This document shows positions 42,701 to 54,159 of a DNA stretch of 64,000 nt, one piece after another. Below the pieces are notes generated by a model, which saw only the letters and a program-made list of their open reading frames with translations, made no database searches and had not been told where the DNA came from. Position numbers and translations under genes: made by a program. Origin of the DNA: Pollenia angustigena (taxonomy: Eukaryota > Arthropoda > Insecta > Diptera > Polleniidae); contig OV884059.1 in the NCBI GenBank assembly GCA_930367215.1, forward strand, positions 247,751,803 through 247,815,802, written 5' to 3'. Numbering within the stretch: position 1 is the first letter of the stretch; each line of letters begins with the position of its first letter.

Positions 42701-43667
42701 ATGTAATAATTTAAATAAAAAACATCTACGTACAACCAACACATTTTATGACTGACGAAAGGGTATCTATCATATGTACCTATGCAAGATGAGCAAAAAC
42801 AGAAAAAGGTGAAATTTTCAAAAAATCATAAAAAAAATGGCGCAACGACGCGCAACGTTTTTTTTTTTAATTTAAAAGTAGAGATTTCAAATTTTATCGT
42901 GATGTATAACATTTTTAAGAACTCAGCGGAACTCACCTTCAAAAACCTTTTAAATTTTTTTTTTTACAAAAAAGTGAACAAAAAAATCGTTTTTTTTAAT
43001 TTCGTACTAATTTTTTTATCATAAAAAATGCAAATAAAATTTTTCTAAAAATTTTCATAATTAGCTGTTTATATAGTCTTTCACAGAAAAAAAAATTCAA
43101 TGTAAAATCTTTTATTCGTTTATCTACAAAAAAATATATTTTAAACCTCCCAAAACCGTAAAAAGTCAATGAACACGCATGCAATTTAATCAACTTTCCT
43201 GGTTTTAACAGTGTCCCAAAACCACAAATCTCAAGCAAAAGACTTGAAAATTCACTATACGATGCAGAACTTTGTTGTCTGTCGAGCTGCGTACTTAAAT
43301 TTTTCCATTTCTTAAATAAAATTTTTTGCTTAATGTCCGGCTAGATTGGCAAAAAACCCCTATGTGCGACGGTTGTGTTTTCGCCGCCGTCGTTGAAAAA
43401 TGTTCAATTTTAGTAAATTTTGGTCGCCGTCAACGATATGTGTTACTGGCGTTCTGAACGTCTGAAATGTCACATCGGCTTCGAGTGCAATATTATGACA
43501 TTTATAACGTAACGACGTTATCTCTTTTGATAGTTTTCGACATGAGTTACAGACACACATTTTTCTCACTTTTCGAGAAACGATGGAATATTTTGTTTCA
43601 CATCTTTTCGATGCAAGAAGTTCTCACTAAAGTTACAGAACATGAGTACTGGATATTTAAATATGTA

Positions 43668-44190
43668 CAGTAGAATCCCGATAATTCGTAATCGCAAGGG
43701 ACCGGCTATTTCTTACGAATTATAGGGGGTTTCGATTTAGCGGGGTTTCGATTTAACGGGGTTAAAATAAAATAAATACGAATTAACGGTGTTTTTCAAT
43801 TTATTTACAAAAGCGATAAAAAAACATAAAAAAGACAATTGTTAAAAATAAAATATGTATATAAAAATTATTCATGTTACAAACTGATCTTAAGAAAACA
43901 AACACACACACAAGCGAAACCCACGCAAAAAAAATCAAATCGGTAAACAAACAAATCATTATTTCCATGTTTCTGTTGTTTTTATTACGAATTATAAGTG
44001 GTAGTTAGCAAACAATTACGATTTATAAGAGGTAAAGAAGATTTTATTTGAAAAAAATTACGAATTAGCAAGGGGACCAAAATGTATGGACATGTTACGA
44101 ATTAACTAGATTTTTTCAAGGGACCAACAGTTTATTACGAATTATCGGGAATTACGATTTATCGGGGTACGAATTATCGGGATTTGACTG
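43668..44190. mobile_element. pogo/Tigger-like MITE
   Basis: It begins CAGTAGAATCCCGATAATTC and ends GAATTATCGGGATTTGACTG, flanked by TA (43666-43667, 44191-44192). Many internal acgaatta/taattcgt phrases extend the inverted symmetry. 523 bp, non-coding, and just outside the nested Transib block. Confidence 0.85.
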
Positions 44191-44192
44191 TA

Positions 44193-46450
44193 CATATCTA
44201 CGATATATGCATATCGTTAAGTGGCAGATGATTTTCTTCGAGTCTTAGTTTTGATAATTCAAATTTGTCCAAAAACTCCTTTTTTTAATATTTTTTAAGA
44301 GTTTAGAGATTTTAAGAGTTCAACAAATGTGTGCTTATGAGCATCTTATGTTTACAATTTTTAATACGTACTGCAGAAAGAGCTCGGAAACAATAATATT
44401 TGATTAAGCGCTTGTAAAATCTCCTACAAAATCACTCAGAGTAAAATAATACTGGAGTGGCTACCACTGCTCCAAAATTCTGTTGATGACTTCTTGACGT
44501 AACAACCATATTCATGACGAATTTCAAAATATTATGAGTTTCCGTTCCAAAATAATCTTGAAATAAGATTTAAAAAAGTGGTTGACTTTATATATTAAAA
44601 ATTTGTCAATATCATCAGAAAACGCTAGTTTATATGCTGCTGCTGATACTTTATTTAGAATGTGGCATATGAAATCGTCCAATAACCAAGTACAAAAATC
44701 TATTCACAATAGCGAAGTTTAGTGTTTGGTGCAAATATTCTTGCAATAGAGCAAATGCTTAATATCATAGCTGTTTTGTTAAATTCAACAACAAAATACA
44801 CAGAGTTTCCTTAAGATCTCATAGAAAAGCTACGAAATTTTGCATTCATTCTTTTGCAAGACAATTTTCATCAAACACTGAAATTCGCTTATATTCATTA
44901 GAAAAAAAATTTGGAAATAGTACCATATGAGTCATGGGGGTACCAGCGTACTTTTTGGTTTTGAATTGTACCAAAAAGTACAGTAGTACCAGCTTTATCA
45001 ACCGTGATATGTATATAACAATTGTTCTTTAACACAGACTGTTGGTGAAAATAACTTTGCTTGACAAATCCGATTAGTTAATAAAAGTAAATGTTCCAAA
45101 CAATCATAAAGGGAAACTTACGATAGTTGGATCGCACAGTTTTTGTTGCGCCTATTCAATAATTTAAGCAACTTCTTATATTATTAGTCGAGTATTTGGA
45201 AAATGTATGTTATGCACTAATTTTTCGTCTGCTATTCGAGACATTGTAATTTTATTAAACCTTATACGTCGTCTGATTGGTAGGAACAAATTACATTTGA
45301 AGTAAATGTTTAATTTTGGTAATACAGTGTTCCTTCTCTGAAATATCTCAACCTGAAGTTTGAAAAATTTGATTTCTCGCTATATTCATGGTATTTTTTT
45401 TTTTTAATTTTGACATATTTTTTGTAATATACATATTTTATTATTTTTAACAAACAAAATTAAAAAAATACCATGAATAAACCGATAATTCGGATTTTGA
45501 AACATTGAAGACCAGTTTATCGCAAAAATTTATTATATTGGACGGTATTTCATAAAAATTGGGTGCTATTAATTTGTTTTTGCAAGTCTTTTCATTGAGA
45601 GTTATTTCATTTCCATAATAAGGCCTTTTTCATCGGGCCTTATTTCGTGTCGCCGTACTGATTCCACATTAACTTTATCACCAGACGGTACAACTATTGT
45701 AGACCATACAATGCTTTATACTTTTCATTGAAAATCTACTACTGATCTTGTAACTATTTAAAAAGGAAGTTTATGTGGGACCATATGGGGACATTAAAAC
45801 CAGAGATTCTCTAGAACATTTAAATAGTTTTAGTCTACACTTTTGCAACTTTTTACTAGATTTCCGCACTAATGATATTATGTAGAGGATAATGCAATTA
45901 AATAAATAATTATTGCGTTTTGTTAAGTTTAACTGACATTTATAAAAATATTTTCAATTTAATAAAGGTTTACAGAACAAATTGTCTATGAAAATTTTAC
46001 TAAATAAGCTTTAAAGCAAAAGAATTATTTTTATTTTTTGGTCCAGTTACCATTCTTATATAACTGCGAAAAAAGCGATAGCATAAGGCTTAACCCGCAA
46101 TGACAACGTGTGTAAAAAAGATATGGGTATGGAATGCAGTAATTCAATTTTTAATTAAAACTTACTTTATTTTCGATTAATAGTTTAATTGAAAAAAAAA
46201 ACCAAAATAAATTTAAAGAAGTTCAACCTAATTGGCTAATTGGTAGAAACTCTACAATTAGCATAGATTGTAAACATCTTCTATACAACTTAATATTAAG
46301 ACTAATATGGTGCCATGGTCCCTGGTATGTCATAGCCAGCGCCTACATAAAGATTAAAATGTTATGTTGATAACATACATATTTAAAAAAAATTTAAGTT
46401 ACCCACAAATCACCTAGCACGCAATATCTATCAATCTCTTGAACTTTAGA
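44193..46450. other. No gene recognised; one short hairpin
   Basis: AT-rich DNA. ATTCATGGTATTTTTTTTTT at 45383 pairs with AAAAAAATACCATGAAT ending at about 45480, arms of about 25 bp around an AT-rich loop. No coding region could be supported. Confidence 0.4.
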
Positions 46451-46456
46451 AACCAC

Positions 46457-46530
46457 ATTGGGTTTCCCGTCCCGGGAATTTCAATTATTATATTTCCCGC
46501 TTTCCCGGGATTTTTCTTGCGGGATACTTA
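46457..46530 (+). repeat. CCCGGGA-rich repeat, copy 1
   Basis: tcccgggaatttc, then atttcccgctttcccggg, recurs in the same orientation at 50206-50276 as tcccgggaaatt, then atttcccgctttcctggg. The two bracket the 46.5-50.2 kb cluster of MITEs and the hAT-type element. Its nature is unknown. Confidence 0.55.
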
Positions 46531-46533
46531 AAG

Positions 46534-46763
46534 CAGGGGGCAAATTATGGCGGTCGTGATCGAATACTTTTTCGATTCGAAAGCAATTCATTTTCTAATT
46601 CTTTCAGTCTGAACGGATCGAAATTATTTTTTTGGTGTTGTAAAGCAATTATTTGAGTTTTCAAACAATGAAAAAATAATACCGAGTCGTTCAGTATTGG
46701 CTGAAATAAAATGGCTTTCGAATCGAAAAAGTATTCGATCACTACCGCCATGATTTGCCCCCA
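46534..46763. mobile_element. MITE with about 50-bp TIRs
   Basis: GGGGGCAAATTATGGCGG at 46537 is matched inverted by CCGCCATGATTTGCCCCC ending at about 46761, and the match continues through GATCGAATACTTTTTCGATT. About 230 bp, nearly all in arms. TSD not clear. Confidence 0.8.
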
Positions 46764-46874
46764 GAATGGGCTTTAGTGAAGTGAAGAGTTAATAAAGAAC
46801 ATTAATTTAAAATAAGATGCAGGCAGTAAAGTTTCATTGTCCATGGACAAAGCTTTAAAATAGTAGATACCTAT

Positions 46875-47100
46875 ACATATCGCCTCTTTATTGCAACATA
46901 GTCATATTTACAAAAACAAACGAACTTGGCAAAATGCGATTAAAGTTTTCAAAATATTCCGATTTAAAGATATATTTTGCTATAACTTCGGTTCAGTTTG
47001 AGATATAATACGAGAAGGTATGAAGGAACACTTCGCTTAAGTTACTTACAATTTTTGATTTTTTGAGATATGACTATGTTGCAATGAAGGAGCGATATGT
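46875..47100. mobile_element. MITE, ACATATCGCC ends
   Basis: ACATATCGCCTCTTTATTGC at 46875 is matched inverted by GCAATGAAGGAGCGATATGT ending at 47100, continuing through AACATAGTCATAT. 226 bp, non-coding. The terminal octamer is shared with the MITE at 30160-31108. Confidence 0.8.
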
Positions 47101-47720
47101 TTATTAGGTGATAAATACAAATTCTTTTCAATTTGTGTTAGTTTATTTACCCATTAAGTGCGGGGAATCTGAAATAAAAAAAATTATGGAAACTCGTGTA
47201 GGACACTACAACATACAATTTGAAAGACACATTGTCCTAAAGTTATAGATAGACCTAATGAAATGAAAATGTTTGTAAGAGGTTGATGCTATTTTTTGCA
47301 CGAACCTTGACATACATTTGACTGATATAGACGTTGTTTATAAACAAATTGCTTCTTATTGTGAATCAGAAGTATTCTACATCGGTGAACGAAAATTTTC
47401 GGAAACATGGTAATTAGCAGGGAAACCAGAAATATTCTCTAAAAAAAGTGTTTTATGTGCATTAAATATGCAGTAAAAACTTGAAAATATGCTCAAAAAT
47501 ATACTCCAAAAAAACCGAAATGGCTTATTTGAAAATCAAATATTCAACAATTTAATAATATTTGCATTTAATAAACAAGTAAAAAATAACATTCGGTAAT
47601 ACATACGAATTTTCGAGATTTTACACATTTATTTTTAAAATACAAAACTCCTTCTTCACTAAAAACTTAAGTGAAACTAATGGTGTTTTCTTTTCTACAA
47701 AAAAATGTGACATTTTATTT

Positions 47721-47832
47721 AAAAAAATGCAATTTGGTGTCTGTTTCTTAAAAATTTTGCTCCCGAAAAGGGTGGGTTGTTTTATTCTAAAAAACTTTTT
47801 GAGAAACAGACATCAAATTGCATTTTTTTTTA
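47721..47832. repeat. Short inverted repeat
   Basis: AAAATGCAATTTGGTGTCTG pairs with CAGACATCAAATTGCATTTT, arms of about 38 bp separated by about 35 bp. Likely a tiny MITE or stem-loop. Confidence 0.7.
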
Positions 47833-48293
47833 ATGTGTTTTAATATCAATCCTGAAAATTGGCAATTAGTGTTGCGCAAAAGCAATGATGTGACAATTGC
47901 AATTCTGTATATTTTGTTGTTGGATTGCAAACAAAAGCTACAATATTTTGCATTTGCACTTTCGCAAGACCATTCGCATCAAATACTGAACTCCGCTTAT
48001 ATGTATGTAATTGAGTGCCAATGTGTGAAATACATTGCTACTTTATAGGCGAGAAGGACGAGGGAAAAAGAAACGAGTACACAGATGCATGTACTGTCTT
48101 TACGTTTTGCTTTTTCATTCGTTGTTTAATTTTGTTATTGTTTTCAATATCAAAAAAGCACATCTCGTCAACATGACATGATTCATTTGAACGCCAATTC
48201 ATGTTCAAAGAAAAAAAAAGGAAGAATCTTGTAAATAAGACATGAGCCGTATGAACTCAGACTAAGTCACCGATGTGGTACACTTAATTTCAA

Positions 48294-48573
48294 CTTAAGG
48301 CCCAACCACAATGTGCTTAAGTTGGCTTAAGCGGATGAGCGAATACATGAAAATTATATGAGGCAAACCATATTGAACTTAAGGAAACTTTTTGCTAAGT
48401 TTTATGAAACTGTCATTTGCTTAAGCAAAGTGCGAATCAAATCGCACATTCCGTACGGAATCAAATGTTTTTTTATTTTGGTTTTGTTTGCTTAAATACA
48501 TTTGAGAGACTTTTTGTTAATTTCTGACAGTAGGTTAAGCGAGACTATTCATATTATGGTTGAGCCTTTAAGT
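48294..48573. mobile_element. MITE, CTTAAGGCCCAACCAC ends
   Basis: CTTAAGGCCCAACCACAATG near 48294 is matched inverted by CATATTATGGTTGAGCCTTT and AAG near 48573. About 280 bp, non-coding. A second very small pair, GCAAGGTGGCCT and AGACCACCTTG, lies at 48593-48673. Confidence 0.65.
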
Positions 48574-48944
48574 TTCCATTGTAATATTTTAGCAAGGTGG
48601 CCTCAATATCACAAGTATACAACAACAACAGGCAAAGCATTAACAGTCAGCGGTTTTTTCAGACCACCTTGTAAATAAATACACTTTTTTGTATTTAGTA
48701 GTGCTACCATACTTTTATCTTAATTAAATAAGACTTTTCAAATAAAACTCAAAAAACCAATCTGTTTTAAATACGATTTAAGTTTGTTATGAAAATTAAC
48801 TAAATATTGATTTAAATACTATCCTGAAAATTGGGCATAAAACTGTTTAGCTTTTTTTCCAAATGTATTGCGTTTACATAACTGATACTCGAACAGCTGA
48901 CATTTGTAAACAATAATTTAGAATCGTGAAACAAAATTTAAGAT

Positions 48945-49236
48945 ATGGAGCCGACAACTCTAAATAAAAAATTAAAAAGAGAAAAGAGAAAACCCAACAA
49001 AAAGTGGACGACAGCTGAAATAAAAACTGTTTTGGATTATTTGGAGGAGTCGGAAAACATAGAGGTTAGTAGTTAAGAGAAGTCCGTAATTTCTCAAAAG
49101 CAATCTCTTTATTATTATTATTTAGACACCAACAGCTCAAATGTTTTATAAGAAATTTATTGAAAAAAGCGGTATCGATGCAACCTGGGATATTATAAGG
49201 TGGAAGATACGATACCTAAAGCATCTATTGGCGTAG
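48945..49236 (+). CDS. Small two-exon Myb/SANT-like DNA-binding protein
   Basis: Exon 1 48945-49064, intron 49065-49125 (61 bp, GTTAGT...TTTAG, a standard fly mini-intron with an in-frame stop), exon 2 49126-49236. The join is phase 0 (GAG|ACA) and gives 76 residues. The product has a basic start (KLKREKRKPNKK), then WTTAEIKTVLDYLEESENI, PTAQMFYKKFIEKSGIDATW and IIRWKIRYLKHLL. Regularly spaced tryptophans in three predicted helices fit the Myb/SANT-like (MADF-related) DNA-binding fold. PIF/Harbinger elements carry such a second gene, and this copy may be a truncated relic of one, since the domain ends abruptly at TAG. The ATG has agatATGg context. Neither exon alone is long enough to stand out as an ORF. 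Expression is unknown. Confidence 0.6.
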
Positions 49237-50205
49237 TTCTGCTGCGATGTTTTCTTTTGCACTGCTTCGTGGCATTTTAAAACAATTTCACAAAATAATC
49301 AAACACCTTTTTGTTAATTTTCACGACCAATAATTCCGTAAAACAGCTGTTATCTAATTTGCATCTAGCATTGCAAAGTTGCTTAAAATACCGCTCACTG
49401 TCAATTACAAAATTATTGCACTACCAAACCGTTGCAACCTTAAACGCACCAAACATTGAATACCGCTATAGTATAATTGGTTTTTTCCTTATTTTTGCTT
49501 ATATATGAAATTTGACAGTTCAAAATAACATTTATCCTGCTTTGTTTTTCAACTGTAGCGTGAAATTTAAATGTCGATTGTGTAATTTATAGAACATATA
49601 GAAACTTAAAACAGAAAAGCCAGAATTTAAAAAAGAAATTTTTTTTTGATTCGCTGCGAAAGCATTTGATTGCATTTAAAAAAAATTAGCATGTAACAAA
49701 ATATGCTTCAAAAAGATGAAATATGCGCTATAAAACTAAAAAATGCTGCAAAAATTCTCTTTGTACTAAAATATGCAAAAAAAAATGCTGCAAAGGGTAG
49801 AATATGCAAAAATATGCACTAACAAATCGGTGCCAAAATTCATAAAAAGCTCTAAAACGGATAAATATACTGTTTCTGCCTTCATTGGTCGAATAAGGGA
49901 AAACATGAAATTGCATATTTGTGGTTTCCCTGGTAATTGGTAAATAAATTCAGAAATATACTTTTTGACGACTTACTAAGCGCTTGGAGTATGTCAGAAA
50001 GTTATTTCCTAAGCCGTTAAAAAATGTTAATATCTATATTTATTTAAAATATTTTATCTTTTTTATGGACTAACTTTTTGATCTCATATCTCAATTTTTG
50101 TTTGTTTTTATTATTGATTTATGAACTAATTGTTATGATTATGTTATATTTTAAGAAAATAATTAATAATTAATTAAAAACAATTTTACTTTGTATTATT
50201 TATAT

Positions 50206-50276
50206 GGAGCGGGATCCCGGAATCCCGGGAAATTAAAAAAATTTCCCGCTTTCCTGGGTATCGAAAAACTCCGGGG
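50206..50276 (+). repeat. CCCGGGA-rich repeat, copy 2
   Basis: Direct-orientation partner of 46457-46530 (see there). Confidence 0.5.
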
Positions 50277-50579
50277 AAAAAAACTCTAGCTTAAACAATT
50301 ATATTTAAGACAAAAACAAAATTTTGAAATTTGTTTTTGTTTTAAATGAAATTTTCTATGCGAACGTTGACGTTCGAATCCGTTGAACGGGCACAAATAT
50401 TTCATCGTTTTGTTTAATTGTTTTTGTTACAAAATCTATAAACACTATATTTCCCTAATTCAACACTATTTTGATAAAACTGAAAAGTTGATTTGAAACA
50501 AAATTGTTATTTAATTAATTATTGTATATTATACCGAAGCCCATGTCCCTACAAATTTTAAGGCTTCTACTTTCGGCGG

Positions 50580-50775
50580 TGCGTAAAATTACCCCAGGAA
50601 ATATGGCCCCAAAGGGAAAATGAAAAACGGCCCCGAAATTTTAAATGAGACACAACAACACGCAATTTTTTTGTTTTTTTTTTTGGGGTTAGTGGAACGA
50701 AAAATGACCCCAATATCAAGGAATGAAAAATGGCCCCAAATAAAATCACAATTTTTACTTCGGGGGTATTTTTAC
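50580..50775. mobile_element. Imperfect inverted-repeat element
   Basis: GTGCGTAAAATTACCCC at 50580 pairs imperfectly with GGGGGTATTTTTACAC ending near 50778, with ggccccaaa/tggggcca phrases inside. About 200 bp, possibly a MITE. Confidence 0.5.
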
Positions 50776-50854
50776 ACATATTATATAAAATTGTATGTAA
50801 AAGTTTCTAGGGATTGTATAAAAAACCCGAATTCTTATACCAAAGTAGAGAAAA

Positions 50855-51030
50855 CCCTTGCCGGTTATTAAGAGATACTTTAGTTAGCAAAGCCGGTGTT
50901 TGTTATACCATAGAGGAGAAAATTCTTGCAACCGGCCGAAGGCCGTCTATATAGAGAAGCTTTAGTTAGCGAAGCCAGTGCTCGTTATAAAATACAGAAG
51001 AAAATCATTGTGCCCGGCCGAAGGCCCATG
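50855..51030 (+). repeat. Decayed units of the 82-bp GC-rich repeat
   Basis: Two to three degraded units with cttgccgg, ctttagttagcaaagccgg, tataccatagaggagaaaat and ggccgaaggcc, matching the right-hand arm at 9540-9790. This shows the 82-bp unit is dispersed in the genome and not a one-off. Confidence 0.85.
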
Positions 51031-51034
51031 TCTG

Positions 51035-52590
51035 CAAGAATGGCCTATTTCTAGACGGCTTACAATTATTGCTTTCACACGTACGTTTCTAGTTGAATCT
51101 GGCAAAACCTATAATAGTTCACTACGGCTGTTTTCGTAATTATTCGGCCCTATTGTGTAAGGCACCTGAGTAATTTTATAATACAACTGTTACAACTGCC
51201 TTCTTTAATCTATTACAAAAAATTACTAAGGCTTTAACGACAACGCCTAACATAATAAAGCCGATTGTTTTTATTTCTCTCCTTGTCGACATAACTGGTG
51301 ACTTGAAGACACTTGCACCCAGGTTTTCTTCAGGGAATAAATAGATTTTTAAATGTATTTGCCAAATCGCAAGGACTATAAAAAAATTACTTGCAAAGCA
51401 ACTGAAGTCAGGTGCTTTGTCATTTAAAAGACATTAATAGAAGCAAAATATCTAGCTTTTACACACCTTGTGTGCACTCATAAAATTATTACAGTAACTG
51501 ATTGTGGGTTATTAAATTCGTTTTCCGTACTGTTAAAATTAAATAAAAATATAGTCATTTTACGAATAATTTTTTTTTTAACATTTATGTTTGTTATTCA
51601 AAAAACAAACTACCAAAAAATAATGTTTTTCCGTATTTTGTGTAGTTTGATTCTTGTGGGCTAAAATATATTTTTTGAAAGTAAAAACTATTTAATTTTA
51701 ACGAATATGCTGTTCAATTAATAAAAATTTAAATTTAATGTAAAAATCATTTGTTTTAAATGATATGTAAATGATCCGTTTTCTAACTGAATTTTAATTT
51801 GTTTAAAATGAATTTTCGTTTGAATTTAACTACATAATATTTTGAGTGTGTATTTTGCAGTGGGGAATATTACAAAACCACCTTTAATAAAAAAAATAGA
51901 TAAATAGTAAAATTATGTTTACTAAATTATTATACCTGTAATTATTACTTTAGGAGAATATATATAATATATGGATTATATGATGATATAAATTGCAGAA
52001 ACCAATAAAAAGAATTCTAAAAATGTTTTATTACTTACATACCTAATATAAAATACCATAACAACAAAGCAGGCTTGTAAGAGAGACATGTAACAGTTTT
52101 GCTTACTATTTAGCTTAAGCAATTTCTCACTTTGAAACAATACGTCTTTGATAATAAAGGCGCTTTTTTCAAAAACATAAACCAGTATTGCTTACTCTTC
52201 AAAGCTGGAGGAACAAGTTTTTATACTTCCATCAATGTAGATTATTTTGCCAAAAATATGGCTAAATTGTGATTTTATGGATAACAAATTATTAAATCTA
52301 TCTAATAAATGACTTTACTGACAAGACTTGCCAACTGGCCTGTTTTCGCCGGGACAGTCCAGTTTTAGAGTGGAATGTCCCGTGTCCCGTCTATACTCTG
52401 AACTGGACGCCGTTTGTCCCGTTTTTTTAATAACTTTTTTATTACCTGGCACAACAAATCAAAAAAATCGAGAGCTTTAGCACTTATTTTAGTACCAAAA
52501 ATATTTTTATTTAACAGAACTGGATTTTTTTAATACATAAGCAACCAAAGCAGCTACACTTACTATACTCTTATATGCTCCACAGCTGAT
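51035..52590. other. No gene recognised
   Basis: AT-rich DNA. A GC-richer patch at 52330-52430 (cgggacagtcc, gtcccgtgtcccgtc) may be the end of an unidentified repeat. Nothing coding could be supported. Confidence 0.4.
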
Positions 52591-52593
52591 TAC

Positions 52594-54159
52594 TTTTTAT
52601 ACCCTTCACCACAGGTGTAAAAGGGTATATATAAGTTTGTCATAACGTTTGTAATTTCCACAATATTGATTTTAGACCCCATAAAGTATATATATTCTGG
52701 GTCCATATGAGAAGAGAAGTTGATTTAACGATGTCCGTCTGTCCGTCTTACGTTTGATATGTGTTTTCCGGATAATCCAGACATGATAGCGGCTAGGTTG
52801 TCTTACATTTATGTTACAAACAGTCCACAATTTCTTGCTATTGAAATTCAGCCAGATCGGTCCAAAAATGACGTAGATATGAGCAAAAAACCACGACTAC
52901 CTCTAAATTTTTCCAAAAATCCCTTGTTGTTGTTGTATTTCTTTATTTCTGTATATCTTGCGAACGACAAGAGCCAAAGTTTCCAAATTAGGTACACACA
53001 TTTAGGTTGCCAATACACACCATCCTCCAAAATGTGGGCGGGATTGGAGAAGTGGGCGTGGTACCTCCCGTACAAAAAAACTTAAAAATTTTATAAAAAC
53101 CTAAATTATATTATGACTTATATATATCAAAATATCGGAAATTTTAAGTAGAACATATTTTATAAAAAACTCGGGAAAATCGGTTCAGATACAAAAAAGT
53201 TATGACCAAAATTAAATTTTTTTTTTTAAATACCCACTTTCGGGAACCATAGATCTCCCCGAGTCCAAGCTTTATAACTAAAGTAAATGGTAAATTTCTT
53301 CTTCAACATGTCGGTATATAAATCTGCCAAATCGGTTAAAAAATGGCAGAGTTATAACCGAAATACTGACTCCACAAAAATTACTCTTTTTTATTTATAA
53401 TTAACTTTGTTAAAATATATATTTACAAGTTTATATAAATGTTTATATATAAATATAACTTAAGTAAATTGTAAAATTCTTCCTTAACACGTCGGTATAT
53501 AAAACTATCAAATCGGCTAGACAATGGGTAATTTATGAGCAAAATACTCCAAAAATGGGCTAAAAAACATCAAAATTTTTATAAAAACCTAAATTTTAGG
53601 GCTGCTATACGTCCTATGGATATGACTTATATATCAAAATGTCGGAAATTTGTATGAGTTATAACAGAAATACTGGGGTCTAATCACCGCATACGATATC
53701 GAGCAAAATTCATCGAAATTATTTATTTTGGTATCTTGAAACTCGATATCGAATGAAATGTATTGAATTTGAAATAATAGCATTCGACATCGAGTAACTC
53801 GACATTACATTTATCGAGTTTTCATTCGATACGCCAGTGTCTATCGTATGCAAACAAATTAAATAGTTTATTCGATACGATAGTATCGAATGCAGTGATT
53901 AGAACCCTGAATTCCCGAAAATTACTCTTTTTATACCCTTCACCGAAGGTAAAAAGGTATATACAATATACCCTATAAAGTACATATATGCTGGGCCCTT
54001 ATGAAAAGCGAAGTTCAAAACCGGTTGTCTCTTATTTTAAAAAAAAATATTTACCAGTTTTATTTAGTTTTTGTCTAGTTGCTCTGTATTCTGCTCGCAC
54101 AATGGTGAAGGGTATATAAGATTCGGCACAGCCGAATATAGCACTCTTACTTGTTTTTA
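52594..54159 (+). repeat. Fly dispersed repeat with hairpin ends, copy C
   Basis: It starts tttttatacccttcaccaca with the pairing stretch aaagggtatata, has gaccccataaagtatatata and gatgtccgtctgtccgtctt, and ends with the hairpin ATTCGGCacaGCCGAAT and atagcactcttacttg. A MITE (53673-53908) is inserted in it. Open frames of about 100 codons at 52759-53085 are shared by copy D only at DNA-repeat level. Confidence 0.8.
53673..53908. mobile_element. MITE, GGGTYCTAATCACYGCAT ends
   Basis: GGGTCTAATCACCGCATACG near 53675 is matched inverted by CGAATGCAGTGATTAGAACC near 53889-53908. Internal tcgatatcgag and cgatagtatcg phrases add symmetry. About 235 bp, non-coding. Confidence 0.75.

Larger units (their letters stand above)
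40794..43366 (-). mobile_element. Second Transib element, internally deleted
   Basis: It begins CACATAGGGGTTTTTTGCCA and ends TGGCAAAAAACCCCTATGTG; the perfect inverted match continues to about 34 bp (AATCTAGCCGGACAT). The flanks are the exact 5-bp duplication CGACG (40789-40793, 43367-43371), again of the CGNCG kind. A transposase C-terminal scrap remains on the minus strand (41495-41785). The TIR differs from the intact Transib at 16707, so it is another subfamily. A MITE (42035-42700) is nested in it. Confidence 0.92.
40353..43644. mobile_element. Outer MITE, CATGTTCTGTAACT ends, hosting a Transib
   Basis: CATGTTCTGTAACTCTCGCG at 40353 is matched inverted by AAAGTTACAGAACATG ending at 43644, and a second phrase GTGTCTGTAACT lies about 100 bp inside each end. 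Subtracting the Transib copy leaves about 720 bp. No coding region of its own; TSD unclear. Confidence 0.7.
47418..49932. mobile_element. hAT-type element, CAGGGAAACC ends
   Basis: It begins CAGGGAAACCAGAAATAT and ends ATATTTGTGGTTTCCCTG, flanked by GTAATTAG (47410-47417) and GTAATTGG (49933-49940), an 8-bp duplication with one mismatch. The subterminal regions are full of atatgc phrases. A CAGGG start and 8-bp duplication mark it as hAT type. No transposase is seen; it carries small inverted-repeat units and a two-exon Myb/SANT-like gene. Confidence 0.85.

Noticed and set aside
52759..53085. 108-codon open frame
   Set aside because: Part of dispersed repeat C and matched only as DNA by copy D, where it is shorter; no protein motif.
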